A model generated the notes under the pieces. The model searched no databases. It was not told the DNA's origin and saw nothing but the letters and a program-made list of their open reading frames with translations. DNA of 64,000 nt. Source: Gammaproteobacteria bacterium (GTDB lineage: Bacteria; Pseudomonadota; Gammaproteobacteria; Eutrophobiales; Eutrophobiaceae). Numbering within the stretch: position 1 is the first letter of the stretch; each line of letters starts with the position of its first letter. Of this stretch, positions 1 to 7,891 are shown piece after piece. A program made the position numbers and the translations under genes. The stretch is taken from positions 1,178,464-1,242,463 of the forward strand of contig SCUJ01000006.1 of the NCBI GenBank assembly GCA_004297165.1, written 5' to 3'.

Positions 1-596
1 CGCGCTTCCTCCGGCACCCCGCTCTTTTCGAAGATCGGGGTGTCGATGAAACCGGGGCTGACCACATTGACGCGGATGCCGCGCGGACCGAGTTCGGTGG
101 CCAGCACCCGCGCCAGGGCGCGCATGGCGGCCTTGGCGCCGGCATAGACGCCGAGTCCGACCTGGCCGATGGCATTCGAGATGGAACTGCACAGGATGAT
201 CGAGGCGTTGTCCGCGAGGCGCGGCAATGCCTTTTGAATGGTGAAGAACGGTCCCTTGAAATTGGTGTCGCAGAAACCGTCGAAGATCTCCTCCGTCACC
301 TCCTCAATCCGGGCCTGGACGCCTCCCGGCCCGGCATTGAGGAACATGACATCGATGGGTCCGAAACGCTCCACGGCCTGTTCCAGCATCGTCTCGATAT
401 CGTTGAAATCAGAGGCGCTGGCGCGAATGGCGAGGACCTCGCCGTGGATTGTCTTCAAGGCATTATCCAGGTTGTTCTGGTTGCGCCCCGTGATCGCCAC
501 TCGCGCGCCTTCCCTGACAAAGGCCTGCGCCGTTGCCAGCCCGATGCCCGTGCTGCCCCCGGTGATCAATACCACTTTGCCGTCAAATTTACCCAT
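1..596 (-). CDS. SDR family oxidoreductase (partial, C-terminus off window)
   Basis: A short-chain dehydrogenase/reductase, predicted to interconvert an alcohol and a ketone or aldehyde with NAD(P)H in the cytoplasm. The start is the ATG whose complement lies at 594-596. The N-terminus carries the dinucleotide-binding motif GGSTGIG (residues 13-19), then NAG near residue 87 and the catalytic YAGAK near residue 155. A Pro-Gly segment follows the active site, as is usual for the fold. About 198 residues are visible; the family is normally near 250, so only the substrate-lid end is missing. The gene runs off the left edge. The reverse-complement reading was done by hand. The substrate cannot be deduced. 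Confidence 0.9.
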   Translation of the reverse strand, partial: MGKFDGKVVLITGGSTGIGLATAQAFVREGARVAITGRNQNNLDNALKTIHGEVLAIRASASDFNDIETMLEQAVERFGPIDVMFLNAGPGGVQARIEEVTEEIFDGFCDTNFKGPFFTIQKALPRLADNASIILCSSISNAIGQVGLGVYAGAKAAMRALARVLATELGPRGIRVNVVSPGFIDTPIFEKSGVPEEA

Positions 597-626
597 GGTT
601 GTACTCCAGAAATGGTTTCGGTAATT

Positions 627-1028
627 TCAACTCTTCCAAACTGATAGCGGAAAATGTTTGGCGATATGCAGGAAATCCTTATCGGTGGTAAGCATCGTTA
701 ACTCATGCCGCATACACAATTGGGTGAGGAGCGCGTCAATCGTACCTACGACGATACCCTTACTGCGGCAGTTATTGCGCAACTCGGAAGCCTCGATATG
801 ATCTCGCCGATCCGGCGGCAGAAATGGCAACGAGGAAAAATATTCGACAATTTGACTATGCGCCTTGGGACCTGTGAATCCTTGTAACAATTCCTGGAGA
901 ACCAGTCCCGTCGAAAATACAGCTTCGCCTTTCTCCAATGCCTTGGAAAGAAAATCGACCTCCTGACAAGTTGCATCATCACGACGTAACGCGTGAGACC
1001 AGACGCTGGTGTCGACAAACAGACTCAA
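627..1028 (-). CDS. vapC: PIN-domain ribonuclease toxin, VapC family
   Basis: Toxin of a type II toxin-antitoxin pair, predicted to be a Mg2+-dependent endoribonuclease that cleaves tRNA or rRNA when freed from its antitoxin. The 133-residue protein is a complete PIN domain with the acidic residues in place: D6 in the opening VDTS, E46, D98 and D116/D118. Its ATG overlaps the stop of the upstream vapB by 4 bp (ATGA), the usual translational coupling of such operons. The gene ends about 30 bp from the start of the neighbouring SDR gene. The exact RNA target is unknown. Confidence 0.88.
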   Translation of the reverse strand: MSLFVDTSVWSHALRRDDATCQEVDFLSKALEKGEAVFSTGLVLQELLQGFTGPKAHSQIVEYFSSLPFLPPDRRDHIEASELRNNCRSKGIVVGTIDALLTQLCMRHELTMLTTDKDFLHIAKHFPLSVWKS

Positions 1029-1255
1029 GCCCGAGGTCTCCTCCGGGTAATCTTGAGCTGCCGCTCGCGTTCGGCTTTATAGTCGTAGCTTTCATCCCAA
1101 TCCAGGCTGCCGAACAACTCCAGGAGTCGCTTCTGCCTGCGTCGGGCGATGAATTCCTGCAAGGCCCTGGTTACGGCTGCCTTCTTCGTTTTCTCCCCGC
1201 TTACCGTAAAGGCAAGATCGAGCAAATCCGGATCAATTGAGAGATTAGTCGCCAT
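1025..1255 (-). CDS. vapB: VapB-type antitoxin
   Basis: Antitoxin partner of the adjacent vapC. The 76-residue product begins MATNLSIDP, typical of the VapB_antitoxin (type II) family. This start was preferred over one six codons upstream because family members begin just before this strand. The N-terminal half should form the DNA-binding dimer (strand plus two helices around residues 4-45). The basic, Arg-rich C-terminus (residues 45-76) should wrap the toxin. VapB-VapC complexes commonly repress their own promoter, which here would lie in the short stretch up to 1328. Confidence 0.82.
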   Translation of the reverse strand: MATNLSIDPDLLDLAFTVSGEKTKKAAVTRALQEFIARRRQKRLLELFGSLDWDESYDYKAERERQLKITRRRPRA

Positions 1256-1328
1256 AGGTGCATACCTCCACACAACAGTTTACACAACGAGGTGGGATGG
1301 GAAAAGCACAGCGCGGTAAAGACTTGAA

Positions 1329-2069
1329 TCAGGAGCGGAGCCCGCCGGAGCGTTTTATCGACTTGATGGCAAGAAGAGGAATCAACAGGATTAAAAACAG
1401 TACCGCGCTTATCTCCGAGACCTGCACGAACGTCGCCCAGGGATAATGCAAATAATGCTCAATCATCTCCACAGCCGCCATGGCGAGGCAGGCATTGAAA
1501 ATCGTCGTGTAATCCTTCGCAATGGCACGGGCGAAGCTGAATGACATGCCCTCGATGGACTCCTTATATCTGGTGAAATCCGGGATCCAGCGCGGCACCC
1601 GCGCGCAATACCCGGCGTATTCGGCGCCGAACCGGTTCTGCAGATAATGTTCTTCAGCGGCTATGATGCTTGCATAAATCAAGTAGTGAAACCCGATGCC
1701 GAACAGCATGGCCAGCGGCTGGCCATTCATGACGAATATCCCGGAGAACAGCAGCATATTGCCGACATACAGAGGGTTGCGACATAGGCCGAAGAAGCCG
1801 CCGGTGACAAGCTTGTCGGCGTAAACCTGTTTATTCAGTCCTCCGCGTTTGATATAGACCCACCCGATGGTCGCCGACCTGAAGGCAAGACCCGCCACGA
1901 TTATTAACACGGCAATAATATCCTTCGCCTCCTCGATCCATACCGCGCCAAGGTATTCGGCGGGCGGTGGAAATAAAACAAATAACACGGCGAAAATGAC
2001 GGGAAACGCGAGGTTTCGCCATTTGAAAAAGAAGTCTCCGATCCCGATGAGCAGATTTTTTTCCGGCAT
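1329..2069 (-). CDS. Isoprenylcysteine carboxyl methyltransferase-like membrane protein
   Basis: Integral membrane protein of the ICMT/PEMT-like methyltransferase family (246 residues). Hydrophobic segments lie near residues 18-36, 50-66, 100-138 and 205-235. The SAM-binding signature is present: CRNPLY at 96-101 and EEHYL from 139, followed by Phe-Gly-x-x-Tyr and a C-terminal Arg-Val-Pro-Arg-Trp segment. Bacterial members are mostly uncharacterised; methylation of a lipid or small thiol or amine is possible. The start codon is 2 bp after the stop of the upstream cmoA-like gene, so the two are surely cotranscribed and may act together. The C-terminal extension after residue 165 is longer than in minimal family members. 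Confidence 0.75.
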   Translation of the reverse strand: MPEKNLLIGIGDFFFKWRNLAFPVIFAVLFVLFPPPAEYLGAVWIEEAKDIIAVLIIVAGLAFRSATIGWVYIKRGGLNKQVYADKLVTGGFFGLCRNPLYVGNMLLFSGIFVMNGQPLAMLFGIGFHYLIYASIIAAEEHYLQNRFGAEYAGYCARVPRWIPDFTRYKESIEGMSFSFARAIAKDYTTIFNACLAMAAVEMIEHYLHYPWATFVQVSEISAVLFLILLIPLLAIKSIKRSGGLRS

Positions 2070-2071
2070 GG

Positions 2072-2836
2072 TTATTTCACCGCGATGAAGGCCGTGAAGT
2101 TGTACCAGCGGAAGAAATCATCGATATGCCTGAATCCCGCCTCCTTCAGCATCTGGATATTTTCCTCGGGACGATAGGGAATCAGGACATTCTCCAGCGC
2201 CTCGCGTTTTTTGAATATTTCCGTATCGGAATAACCGTTGCGACGCTTGTAATCGTAATAATGTTCAATAAACAGACGGTTCAGGTTGGTGTGTGACGAG
2301 GTCAGCTTTTCCACGAGGATCAGACAGCCATCCTTGTTCATGCCTTCCCATAATTTTTTCACCAACCGCTCGCGATGCAGCGGGCGTACGAACTGCAATA
2401 CCAGGATCATCGTAATGACTGAAGCGTTTTCAATGGCAAGCACATCATGCACATCGGCGAGGACCAGCTCGCATTTGCGCTCCGCTTTCACAAGCGCCAG
2501 TTTTTCCTCGGCCTTTTTAAGCATGCTGTCCGAATTATCGAGGCCTATAAAATTAACGCTGCGGTCAACCTTGTTATGCAGCGCTTCCAGCGTCGTACCG
2601 GTCGCGCAGCCGATGTCGTAGACGTTGGTTCCTGGAACCGCGAAGTCGGCGGCAAGCTCGCAAACCATGCGCTGGATTTCCCCATAAAACGGCACGGAGC
2701 GGCTGACCATGTCGTCGAAAACGCCGGAAACCTTTTCGTCGAACGTGAAATCGAAGATTTTTTTATGCTGATCGTTGAAAATCTGATCGTTGCCGTTATT
2801 CGATTCTACGACTTTTATATTTATTTCTGCGGTCAT
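2072..2836 (-). CDS. cmoA: CmoA-like carboxy-SAM synthase / SAM methyltransferase
   Basis: Class I SAM-dependent enzyme of 254 residues resembling CmoA, which makes carboxy-SAM from SAM and prephenate for the tRNA wobble modification cmo5U34. Features shared with CmoA are FDEKV at 32-36, a VFDDM-like segment and SRSVP after it, the SAM motif DIGCATG at 74-80 and GLDNSDSM at 98-105. CmoA is normally next to cmoB, which is absent here; instead an ICMT-like membrane methyltransferase follows 2 bp downstream. The assignment to the CmoA family is firm from these motifs, but the tRNA role is less certain because of the context. A paralogue acting on another substrate is possible. Confidence 0.72.
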   Translation of the reverse strand: MTAEINIKVVESNNGNDQIFNDQHKKIFDFTFDEKVSGVFDDMVSRSVPFYGEIQRMVCELAADFAVPGTNVYDIGCATGTTLEALHNKVDRSVNFIGLDNSDSMLKKAEEKLALVKAERKCELVLADVHDVLAIENASVITMILVLQFVRPLHRERLVKKLWEGMNKDGCLILVEKLTSSHTNLNRLFIEHYYDYKRRNGYSDTEIFKKREALENVLIPYRPEENIQMLKEAGFRHIDDFFRWYNFTAFIAVK

Positions 2837-2962
2837 GGATCGGTTCCAGGGGAGGGATAACGCTATTTTCTACCTTTATAAGATTCCCGCCAAGCCGTCA
2901 GGAAAGCATAATGTGTTTTATCTCATCGAGCTCCGCGCGTTTATGGGATCTTTTACGGGGCA

Positions 2963-3166
2963 TTAACGGCGAAACAGCAGCGAAATAAGAAACATTACAA
3001 TCCTGAGATTTAGCAGTCGCAGCCCCGCGCGCGCATCTTCGGGTTTCAGGCGGGCGGTCATGGGCAGACTGGCGAAGACCTTGCCTTTGATCACGAGTTC
3101 GCCGCCGTCGCGCTCCAGTCGGTCGATCTCCATCAGTTCGCTGCCGTCGGGGGAATAGAGCTTCAT
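2963..3166 (-). CDS. Small hypothetical protein coupled to the FAD oxidoreductase
   Basis: A 67-residue protein I do not recognise. Its ATG overlaps the stop of the upstream oxidoreductase by 4 bp (ATGA), which supports real translation. The N-terminal two thirds look like a small beta-rich domain with alternating charged and hydrophobic residues (residues 1-45). The last 15 residues are hydrophobic and end in Arg-Arg, possibly a membrane-associating tail. Coupling suggests an accessory role for the oxidoreductase, but no function can be assigned. Confidence 0.55.
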   Translation of the reverse strand: MKLYSPDGSELMEIDRLERDGGELVIKGKVFASLPMTARLKPEDARAGLRLLNLRIVMFLISLLFRR

Positions 3167-4749
3167 CGTGCGCCTTTCACCAGTTTATCGAAATCGATCT
3201 TCAGGTCCTCACACATCTTCATGGCGGTGGCCCGACCCGCGCCGAAGACACCACCGCCCGGATGCTGGAACGGGCCGACCAGGTACATGCCCTCGATCCC
3301 CGGCACCTTGTTTTGCCCGAGGTCCGGGGTGGGCCGGTGCGAGCCGAACTGGTAGAGATAGGAGGCGACGCCGTGCAGGTCGCCCCGGCGGAAACTCGCC
3401 GAGGTCCGCTCCATGTCGAGCGGGCTGTCGCAGTGGTAGGCGATGATGTTGTCCTTGTTCAGATTCGTGATAAAGGCGCCCATCTTTTCTATCATGGTCT
3501 CGGCGAATTCGCCCTTGCGCCGGTCCCACGCTTCTGGGCTGCCATCGGGATGCACGTAGGGAACATAATCCCAGGCGTGCATGATCGCCTTGCCCGGCGG
3601 CACGCGGCTCGGATCGAAACGCGAGGCGGAGCCGAGACCGATCAGCGAATGGCTGGGGATGCGTCCGTAGCGCAGATCATCAAAGTGTTGCCTCAGGATA
3701 TCCACCCGATCCGGCATCAGTTCGATCATCACGGATTCGCTCACGTGATCCCCGGCCTTGAATTTCAGCGCCTCGTTCAGCGCGGCATGGATGGTGAGGC
3801 AACCGACGATGGAGATCTCGGTGTGCTCCGCGTCCCGCAACACCTCCTCCGGCAATCCTTCGATGTAACTCCGCAGGAGATGGGGATGGATGGCCCCGAT
3901 CACGGCATCCTTCGCATAAAATTCCTCGCCGTTATCGGCGACCACGCCCGCCGCGCGCCCGCCCTTGACCAGCACCTTTTTCACCGCCGTGCTTGCCCGC
4001 ACCGTGCCGCCATGATCCTCGATGCAGGCGATCAATGCCCTGGTCAGCATGCCGCTGCCACCCTGCGCGGCGCCGATGCCGTACTTCTCCAGGAAGCTCA
4101 GAAACATGAACACCCCGACCCCCGTGCCCTTCTCCTCCGGGCCGTGCAGGTTTTCGCTGATCATGCGCAGGAAAAAGAGCCGCACGCGCTCGTGCTCGAA
4201 CCATTCCATCACCACGTCATAGGCGCTGCGCTGCATGATATTGAAGAGTCTTCGTCCTTCCCGGCTCTGGTCCATCATCGCGTAGGATGCTCCGACCGGC
4301 GCCGGCGGGCTGTAGAGCGTCGCGGTCAATGAAGGCAGATACGTCGCTCCAAGTTCAGAGAAGCGCAGATAGGCATCGGCATCCTTGCGCGAGAATTTCG
4401 CGATCTGCTCCCAGGTCTTCTGCCGGTCATCGGTGAGCGCGAGCGTCTCGCCGTCCTTGAAGACGCCGATCATGGGGTTCTTCGGATAGATGTACTTCAG
4501 GCCGTACTTGGAGAGCAGCCCAAGTTCATCGTTTTTGATCAGCGGATTCGCCTGGATGAAGATATGGGCCATGCTGTGCTGGTCGTGCTTGAAACCAGGC
4601 ACGGTCAGTTCACGGGTGACCACGCCGCCGCCGAACCAGGGCTGACGCTCCAGCACCAATACCTTTTTACCGGCGGTTGCCAGATAGGCCGCCGCCACAA
4701 GGCCGTTATGTCCGGAACCGATTGCGATGATGTCGTAGGTGTTTGTCAT
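3163..4749 (-). CDS. Phytoene desaturase/PYROXD2-like FAD-dependent oxidoreductase
   Basis: FAD-dependent amine-oxidase-fold enzyme of 528 residues. The Rossmann signature GSGHNG is at residues 11-16, followed by a Val-Leu-Glu-Arg acidic end near 31-35 and a Gly-Gly-Gly segment. The C-terminal FAD motif contains HPGGGVFGAG followed by a helix, typical of the CrtI/PYROXD2 superfamily. The length matches PYROXD2-type proteins better than short CrtI enzymes, and no carotenoid genes are nearby, so carotenoid desaturation is unlikely. The natural substrate is unknown. It is translationally coupled to a 67-residue protein downstream, and a MITE insertion lies in its upstream region. Confidence 0.85.
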   Translation of the reverse strand: MTNTYDIIAIGSGHNGLVAAAYLATAGKKVLVLERQPWFGGGVVTRELTVPGFKHDQHSMAHIFIQANPLIKNDELGLLSKYGLKYIYPKNPMIGVFKDGETLALTDDRQKTWEQIAKFSRKDADAYLRFSELGATYLPSLTATLYSPPAPVGASYAMMDQSREGRRLFNIMQRSAYDVVMEWFEHERVRLFFLRMISENLHGPEEKGTGVGVFMFLSFLEKYGIGAAQGGSGMLTRALIACIEDHGGTVRASTAVKKVLVKGGRAAGVVADNGEEFYAKDAVIGAIHPHLLRSYIEGLPEEVLRDAEHTEISIVGCLTIHAALNEALKFKAGDHVSESVMIELMPDRVDILRQHFDDLRYGRIPSHSLIGLGSASRFDPSRVPPGKAIMHAWDYVPYVHPDGSPEAWDRRKGEFAETMIEKMGAFITNLNKDNIIAYHCDSPLDMERTSASFRRGDLHGVASYLYQFGSHRPTPDLGQNKVPGIEGMYLVGPFQHPGGGVFGAGRATAMKMCEDLKIDFDKLVKGAR

Positions 4750-4823
4750 GGGTTACTCGTCAGTTGTCATTCGTTATTTGTCACTTGTCATTGGTCATTC
4801 GTTATGTACCTTTAACCATTTAG

Positions 4824-4932
4824 GGAAACTCTGAATAAGTACCCACCGTTCGGGCTGAGCTTGTCGAAGCCCTTGATTTTACGAGTGCGCATTTCGACAG
4901 GCTCAATGCGAACGGACTTATTCAGAGTTTCC
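4824..4932. repeat. 109-bp MITE, copy A (IS5-like ends)
   Basis: Palindromic element with 17-bp inverted ends GGAAACTCTGAATAAGT and their complement. It is flanked by a 4-bp direct repeat TTAG at 4820-4823 and 4933-4936. Inside are two hairpin arms containing GAGCTTGTCGAA and TTCGACAGGCTC. There is no coding capacity. The end sequence and YTAR target duplication resemble the IS5 group (IS5 ends as I recall them: GGAAGGTGCGAATAAG), suggesting mobilisation in trans by an IS5-type transposase not present in this window. Confidence 0.85.
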
Positions 4933-5030
4933 TTAGTGTTTTTACAAATGACAAGTGACTAATGACAAATGCCTATTACCTTTTTACTATACCCCCTGCA
5001 ATCGAGCAATCAATAATCGGGAGGTAAGCC

Positions 5031-5438
5031 ATGCCGACAGCAGACAACGCCGTGGAACAGGCCGTCATCGATTTCTTCGCCACCTTGAGCACGGGGGATC
5101 TGGAGAAGATCCGGGCCCGGTTTCACAAGGATGCCATCTGGAAGGTGATGCCCACCGGCATCCCAGGCGCCGGCGAGCATGTCGGCCGCGATTTCATTGT
5201 CGACAGCTTCCTCGCACCGGTGCGGGGTCTGTTCATACCCGGCGATCCCAAAGTAATCATCGACAACATCATCTCCAAGGGAAACACGGTCGCCGTCGAA
5301 ACCAGGGGCGTTGGCACCCTGACGAACGGCAAGAAATACAACAATACCTACTGCTGGGTGATCGAGGTGCGGGACGGCCTAATTTACCGCGTCCGCGAGT
5401 ACATGGACAGCCACCATGTCAGCACCTTGGTAGCCTAA
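5031..5438 (+). CDS. SnoaL/NTF2-like small enzyme or binding protein
   Basis: A 135-residue protein with the NTF2-like cone fold: an N-terminal helix (residues 6-32), then alternating strands ending in the family's typical Tyr-Arg-Val-Arg-Glu-Tyr-Met-Asp strand near 120-128. It resembles limonene-epoxide hydrolase/SnoaL relatives, which isomerise, hydrate or bind small hydrophobic molecules. The ATG has a strong ribosome site (GGGAGG). Its TAA stop (5436-5438) is formed by the CTAA that precedes a MITE end fragment, so the original C-terminus may have been altered. Substrate unknown. Confidence 0.75.
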   Translation: MPTADNAVEQAVIDFFATLSTGDLEKIRARFHKDAIWKVMPTGIPGAGEHVGRDFIVDSFLAPVRGLFIPGDPKVIIDNIISKGNTVAVETRGVGTLTNGKKYNNTYCWVIEVRDGLIYRVREYMDSHHVSTLVA

Positions 5439-5454
5439 GGAACCTCTGTTCGAG
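5435..5454. repeat. MITE end remnant at a gene junction
   Basis: CTAA followed by GGAACCTCTG matches the left end and target site of MITE copy B (11817-11830). No second end is present; the sequence passes directly into the truncated HigB-like frame. It appears to mark a deletion junction caused by a MITE, and it provides the stop codon of the SnoaL-like gene. Confidence is limited by the short match. Confidence 0.5.
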
Positions 5455-5625
5455 TTCGAGTTACGCCATGTGGGCAAATTAAATACGCGCATCCTCTACT
5501 TCTTTATGAAAGGCAAACGAATCATCCTCGTCCACGCGATACGCAACAAGGCTCAGAAGATACCAAAACATGACCGGGAGCTTGCTCAGAACCGGATGCA
5601 AGACTGGTTGATGAGGGTGGCTTGA
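5449..5625 (+). pseudogene. Truncated HigB/RelE-type toxin (phage Gp49-like family)
   Basis: An open frame without a start codon encodes the C-terminal half of a HigB-type ribosome-dependent mRNA interferase: segments reading Arg-Ile-Leu-Tyr-Phe-Phe, then Lys-Arg-Ile-Ile-Leu-Val-His, then a Lys-rich helix with Gln-Lys-Ile-Pro. These match the second half of the family (usually 95-115 residues), while the first half is missing. The frame opens right after the MITE end fragment, which probably replaced the N-terminal coding region. The stop overlaps the ATG of the higA-like gene (TGATG), as in intact higBA operons. Confidence 0.72.
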
Positions 5626-5979
5626 TGAAACTGACCAACTTTGACAAATACCTGCGGGAACAATTAAAAAACGAGCAGTTTGCCGAGCGATTCAAGCATG
5701 CAGGAGCAGCCTGGGATGTCTCTCTGAAAAGCCGCCTTACGCAAGCAGGCAGGATTGTCCCAACAGGAACTCGCCAACCGCCTGGGTACTTCCCAACAAC
5801 AGATCAGCCGGCTGGAATCTCCTGACTATGAAAGTCATTCTCTCAGCATGCTCAGGCGCGTTGCGACGGAATTGGATGCCGAGGTACTGATTACCTTCAA
5901 ACCTGGCAGGTCACGCAGACAAAACATGATCGCCGAGTCACGCGGCAAATATATGCCACAGCGAAAAATGGCGAAATAA
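5625..5979 (+). pseudogene. Frameshifted HigA/XRE-family antitoxin
   Basis: Antitoxin remnant with an XRE helix-turn-helix. The first frame covers 5625 to about 5730 and the second continues to 5979. Reading one A fewer in the AAAA run at 5727-5730 joins them into a normal sequence: Leu-Arg-Lys-Gln-Ala-Gly, then LSQQELANRLGTSQQQISRL, the canonical recognition-helix region. Without that change the protein stops at 5825 with unrelated residues. The length after repair (about 117 residues) is right for HigA. Either a genuine mutation, consistent with the broken toxin, or a one-base sequence error. Confidence 0.72.
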
Positions 5980-6033
5980 AGCCTACATACGAAGAAGAGA
6001 GGGCCTTGCCGTAAATGATCGTCATCACGCAGA

Positions 6034-6792
6034 TCAGTCCCCGCAGGCGGCGATGCCGCCATCCACATTCAGCACCTCGCCGTGGATGAAGGCGGCCTCG
6101 GGGCTCAGGAGAAAGGCGATAGCGTGGGCGTTGTCCTCCTCCCGGCCGATGCGGCGCAGTGGTATGGTGCGGGCGCGCCGTTCGTATTCCTCGCGGCTCA
6201 CCATCCCCATGGCGCCGGGCGTGGGCACTGAACCCGGCGATACGGCATTCACCCGGATCCCCAGCGGGCCCAGCTCCGCCGCCATGACCTTCGTCAGACT
6301 GACAATCGCGCCCTTCACCGCGCTGTAGGCGGCGGTGCGGGGAAAGCCCCGGTAGACCACGGGGGAGGCCATGTTGATGATCGCAGCGGGACGTGCCGGA
6401 TCGCGGTGTTTCATCAGGGCCTGGGCGCCCCAGATCGGGGCCTTGATGCCGACGCCAAGCATCCTGTCGAATGCCTCATCCCGGATCTCCTCGATCGGTT
6501 CATAACGCAGCAGCATGGCATTGTTGATCACCGTATCGATGCGCCCGCACTCGCCGGCCAGTGCGGCGGCGATCTCGAGCACTCTGTCGCGGTCGGCCAT
6601 GTCCCCCGTCCAGCCAAAGGCGTGCCCGCCGTTCCGGCGGATCTCCGCAACTGTATCCTCGCAACTCCCGCCATCGATATCCGTGATGCCAAGCGTCGCG
6701 CCGCAGGCAGCGAGATGCAGGGCGGCGCTGCGGCCGAGGCCGCGCCCACCGCCCGTGAGCAGGATGATCTGATCGCCGAGGTCCGGTCGCAT
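6034..6792 (-). CDS. SDR family oxidoreductase
   Basis: Classical short-chain dehydrogenase of 252 residues, complete. It has GGGRGLG at 14-20, a catalytic triad of S143, Y156 and K160 (Tyr-Ser-Ala-Val-Lys) and the C-terminal GEVLNVDGG segment typical of FabG-like enzymes. The usual NNAG is NNAM here (90-93), a mild deviation. It is divergent from another SDR (6951), and the two may share a promoter region. Substrate not deducible; the surroundings (GMC oxidase, aldo/keto reductase, PQQ enzyme) suggest alcohol/ketone metabolism. Confidence 0.88.
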   Translation of the reverse strand: MRPDLGDQIILLTGGGRGLGRSAALHLAACGATLGITDIDGGSCEDTVAEIRRNGGHAFGWTGDMADRDRVLEIAAALAGECGRIDTVINNAMLLRYEPIEEIRDEAFDRMLGVGIKAPIWGAQALMKHRDPARPAAIINMASPVVYRGFPRTAAYSAVKGAIVSLTKVMAAELGPLGIRVNAVSPGSVPTPGAMGMVSREEYERRARTIPLRRIGREEDNAHAIAFLLSPEAAFIHGEVLNVDGGIAACGD

Positions 6793-6950
6793 GAAAGTCT
6801 CCTGTCTGAGTCAGACTCGTAGCATAGACATCCGGCACTGGCTCGTCCATCGCCCCCGGCGCAGGATTGACAGCCCTGGATGATCGCAGGACACTGGCCC
6901 CACAAACATCCGTCCGCTTGGGGTCGGCGGAACAGCAAGGGGGGAGGGTC

Positions 6951-7859
6951 ATGAAAGATTTAAAGGGCAAGGTGGCGTTCATCACCGGCGGGGCGAGCGG
7001 CATCGGCCTGGCTATTGCAAAGACCTTCGCCGGCGCTGGCATGAAGGTGATTGTGGCCGATCTGCGCCAGGACCACCTCAACGAGGCGGCGGCGGAACTG
7101 GAGCGTCAGGGGGCGGATTTTCACACCCTGCGGCTGGATGTCTCCGATCGCGCGGCCGTGCAGGAGGCGGCGCTGGTCAGCGAACGCCTGTACGGCAAGG
7201 TGCATGTGCTCTGCAACAACGCCGGAGTGAACATCATCCGGCCGGTGGATCAGGCCAGCTTCGAGGACTTCGACTGGCTCATCAACGTGAATCTGGGCGG
7301 CGTGGTCAACGGCCTGCTGAGTTTCATCCCCCGCATCAAGGCCCACGGCGAGGGCGGGCATATCATCAATACCTCATCGGTTGCCGGGATCATCGCAGGA
7401 CCGGGCACCGGGATCTACTCGGCAACAAAATACGCCATCCGGGGGCTCTCCGAGGCCCTGCGTTATGACCTTGCCCCCTACGGGATCGGCGTCTCGGTGA
7501 TTTGTCCCGGCACGGTATCGACCCGGCTCTACGAGAGCGAGGACAACCGTCAGGATCGCTATCTCGGGGAGATCAATGACGAGATACGTGAACGGCGCGC
7601 CGGTACCGGACGCCTGTTTCGGGAGGTCCTGCCCAAGGGCATCGATCCCATGCGGGTGGCGGAAAGAACCTTGCAGGCGCTAAAGAACAATACCTTCTAT
7701 GTCATGACCCATGTCGAAGTGGAAACCGATATCCACGAGTCATTTCAGGAGATGATCGCCGCCCTGCCGGATGACCCGCCCGACCCCGATATCCTCAAGC
7801 TCGAGGAAGGCCGCCGGCAAAAGAAATACGATATCCTCAGGCTGATGGAGGGCAGGTAA
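6951..7859 (+). CDS. SDR family oxidoreductase (long form)
   Basis: Short-chain dehydrogenase of 302 residues. The start at 6951 was chosen because of the strong GGGGGGAGGG ribosome site just upstream and because the dinucleotide motif GGASGIG then falls at the usual place (13-19). NNAG is at 89-92, the active-site serine near 143 and Y156-x-x-x-K160. The C-terminal 60 residues, rich in acidic and proline residues, are longer than in minimal SDRs and resemble the PRK05876-like group. It is the first gene of a plus-strand run with a GMC oxidoreductase, an aldo/keto reductase and a quinoprotein, so probably part of one catabolic operon. Confidence 0.88.
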   Translation: MKDLKGKVAFITGGASGIGLAIAKTFAGAGMKVIVADLRQDHLNEAAAELERQGADFHTLRLDVSDRAAVQEAALVSERLYGKVHVLCNNAGVNIIRPVDQASFEDFDWLINVNLGGVVNGLLSFIPRIKAHGEGGHIINTSSVAGIIAGPGTGIYSATKYAIRGLSEALRYDLAPYGIGVSVICPGTVSTRLYESEDNRQDRYLGEINDEIRERRAGTGRLFREVLPKGIDPMRVAERTLQALKNNTFYVMTHVEVETDIHESFQEMIAALPDDPPDPDILKLEEGRRQKKYDILRLMEGR

Positions 7860-7891
7860 GGTCTTGACCAGTGACGAATGACAACTGACCA

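Noticed and set aside
3163-4749. Carotenoid phytoene desaturase (crtI)
   Set aside because: No crtB or other carotenoid gene nearby, and length and motifs fit the PYROXD2-like group better.
5722-5735. Programmed frameshift in the higA-like gene
   Set aside because: The run is only four A, there is no typical slippery heptamer or stimulatory structure, and the partner toxin is already truncated; mutation or sequence error is simpler.
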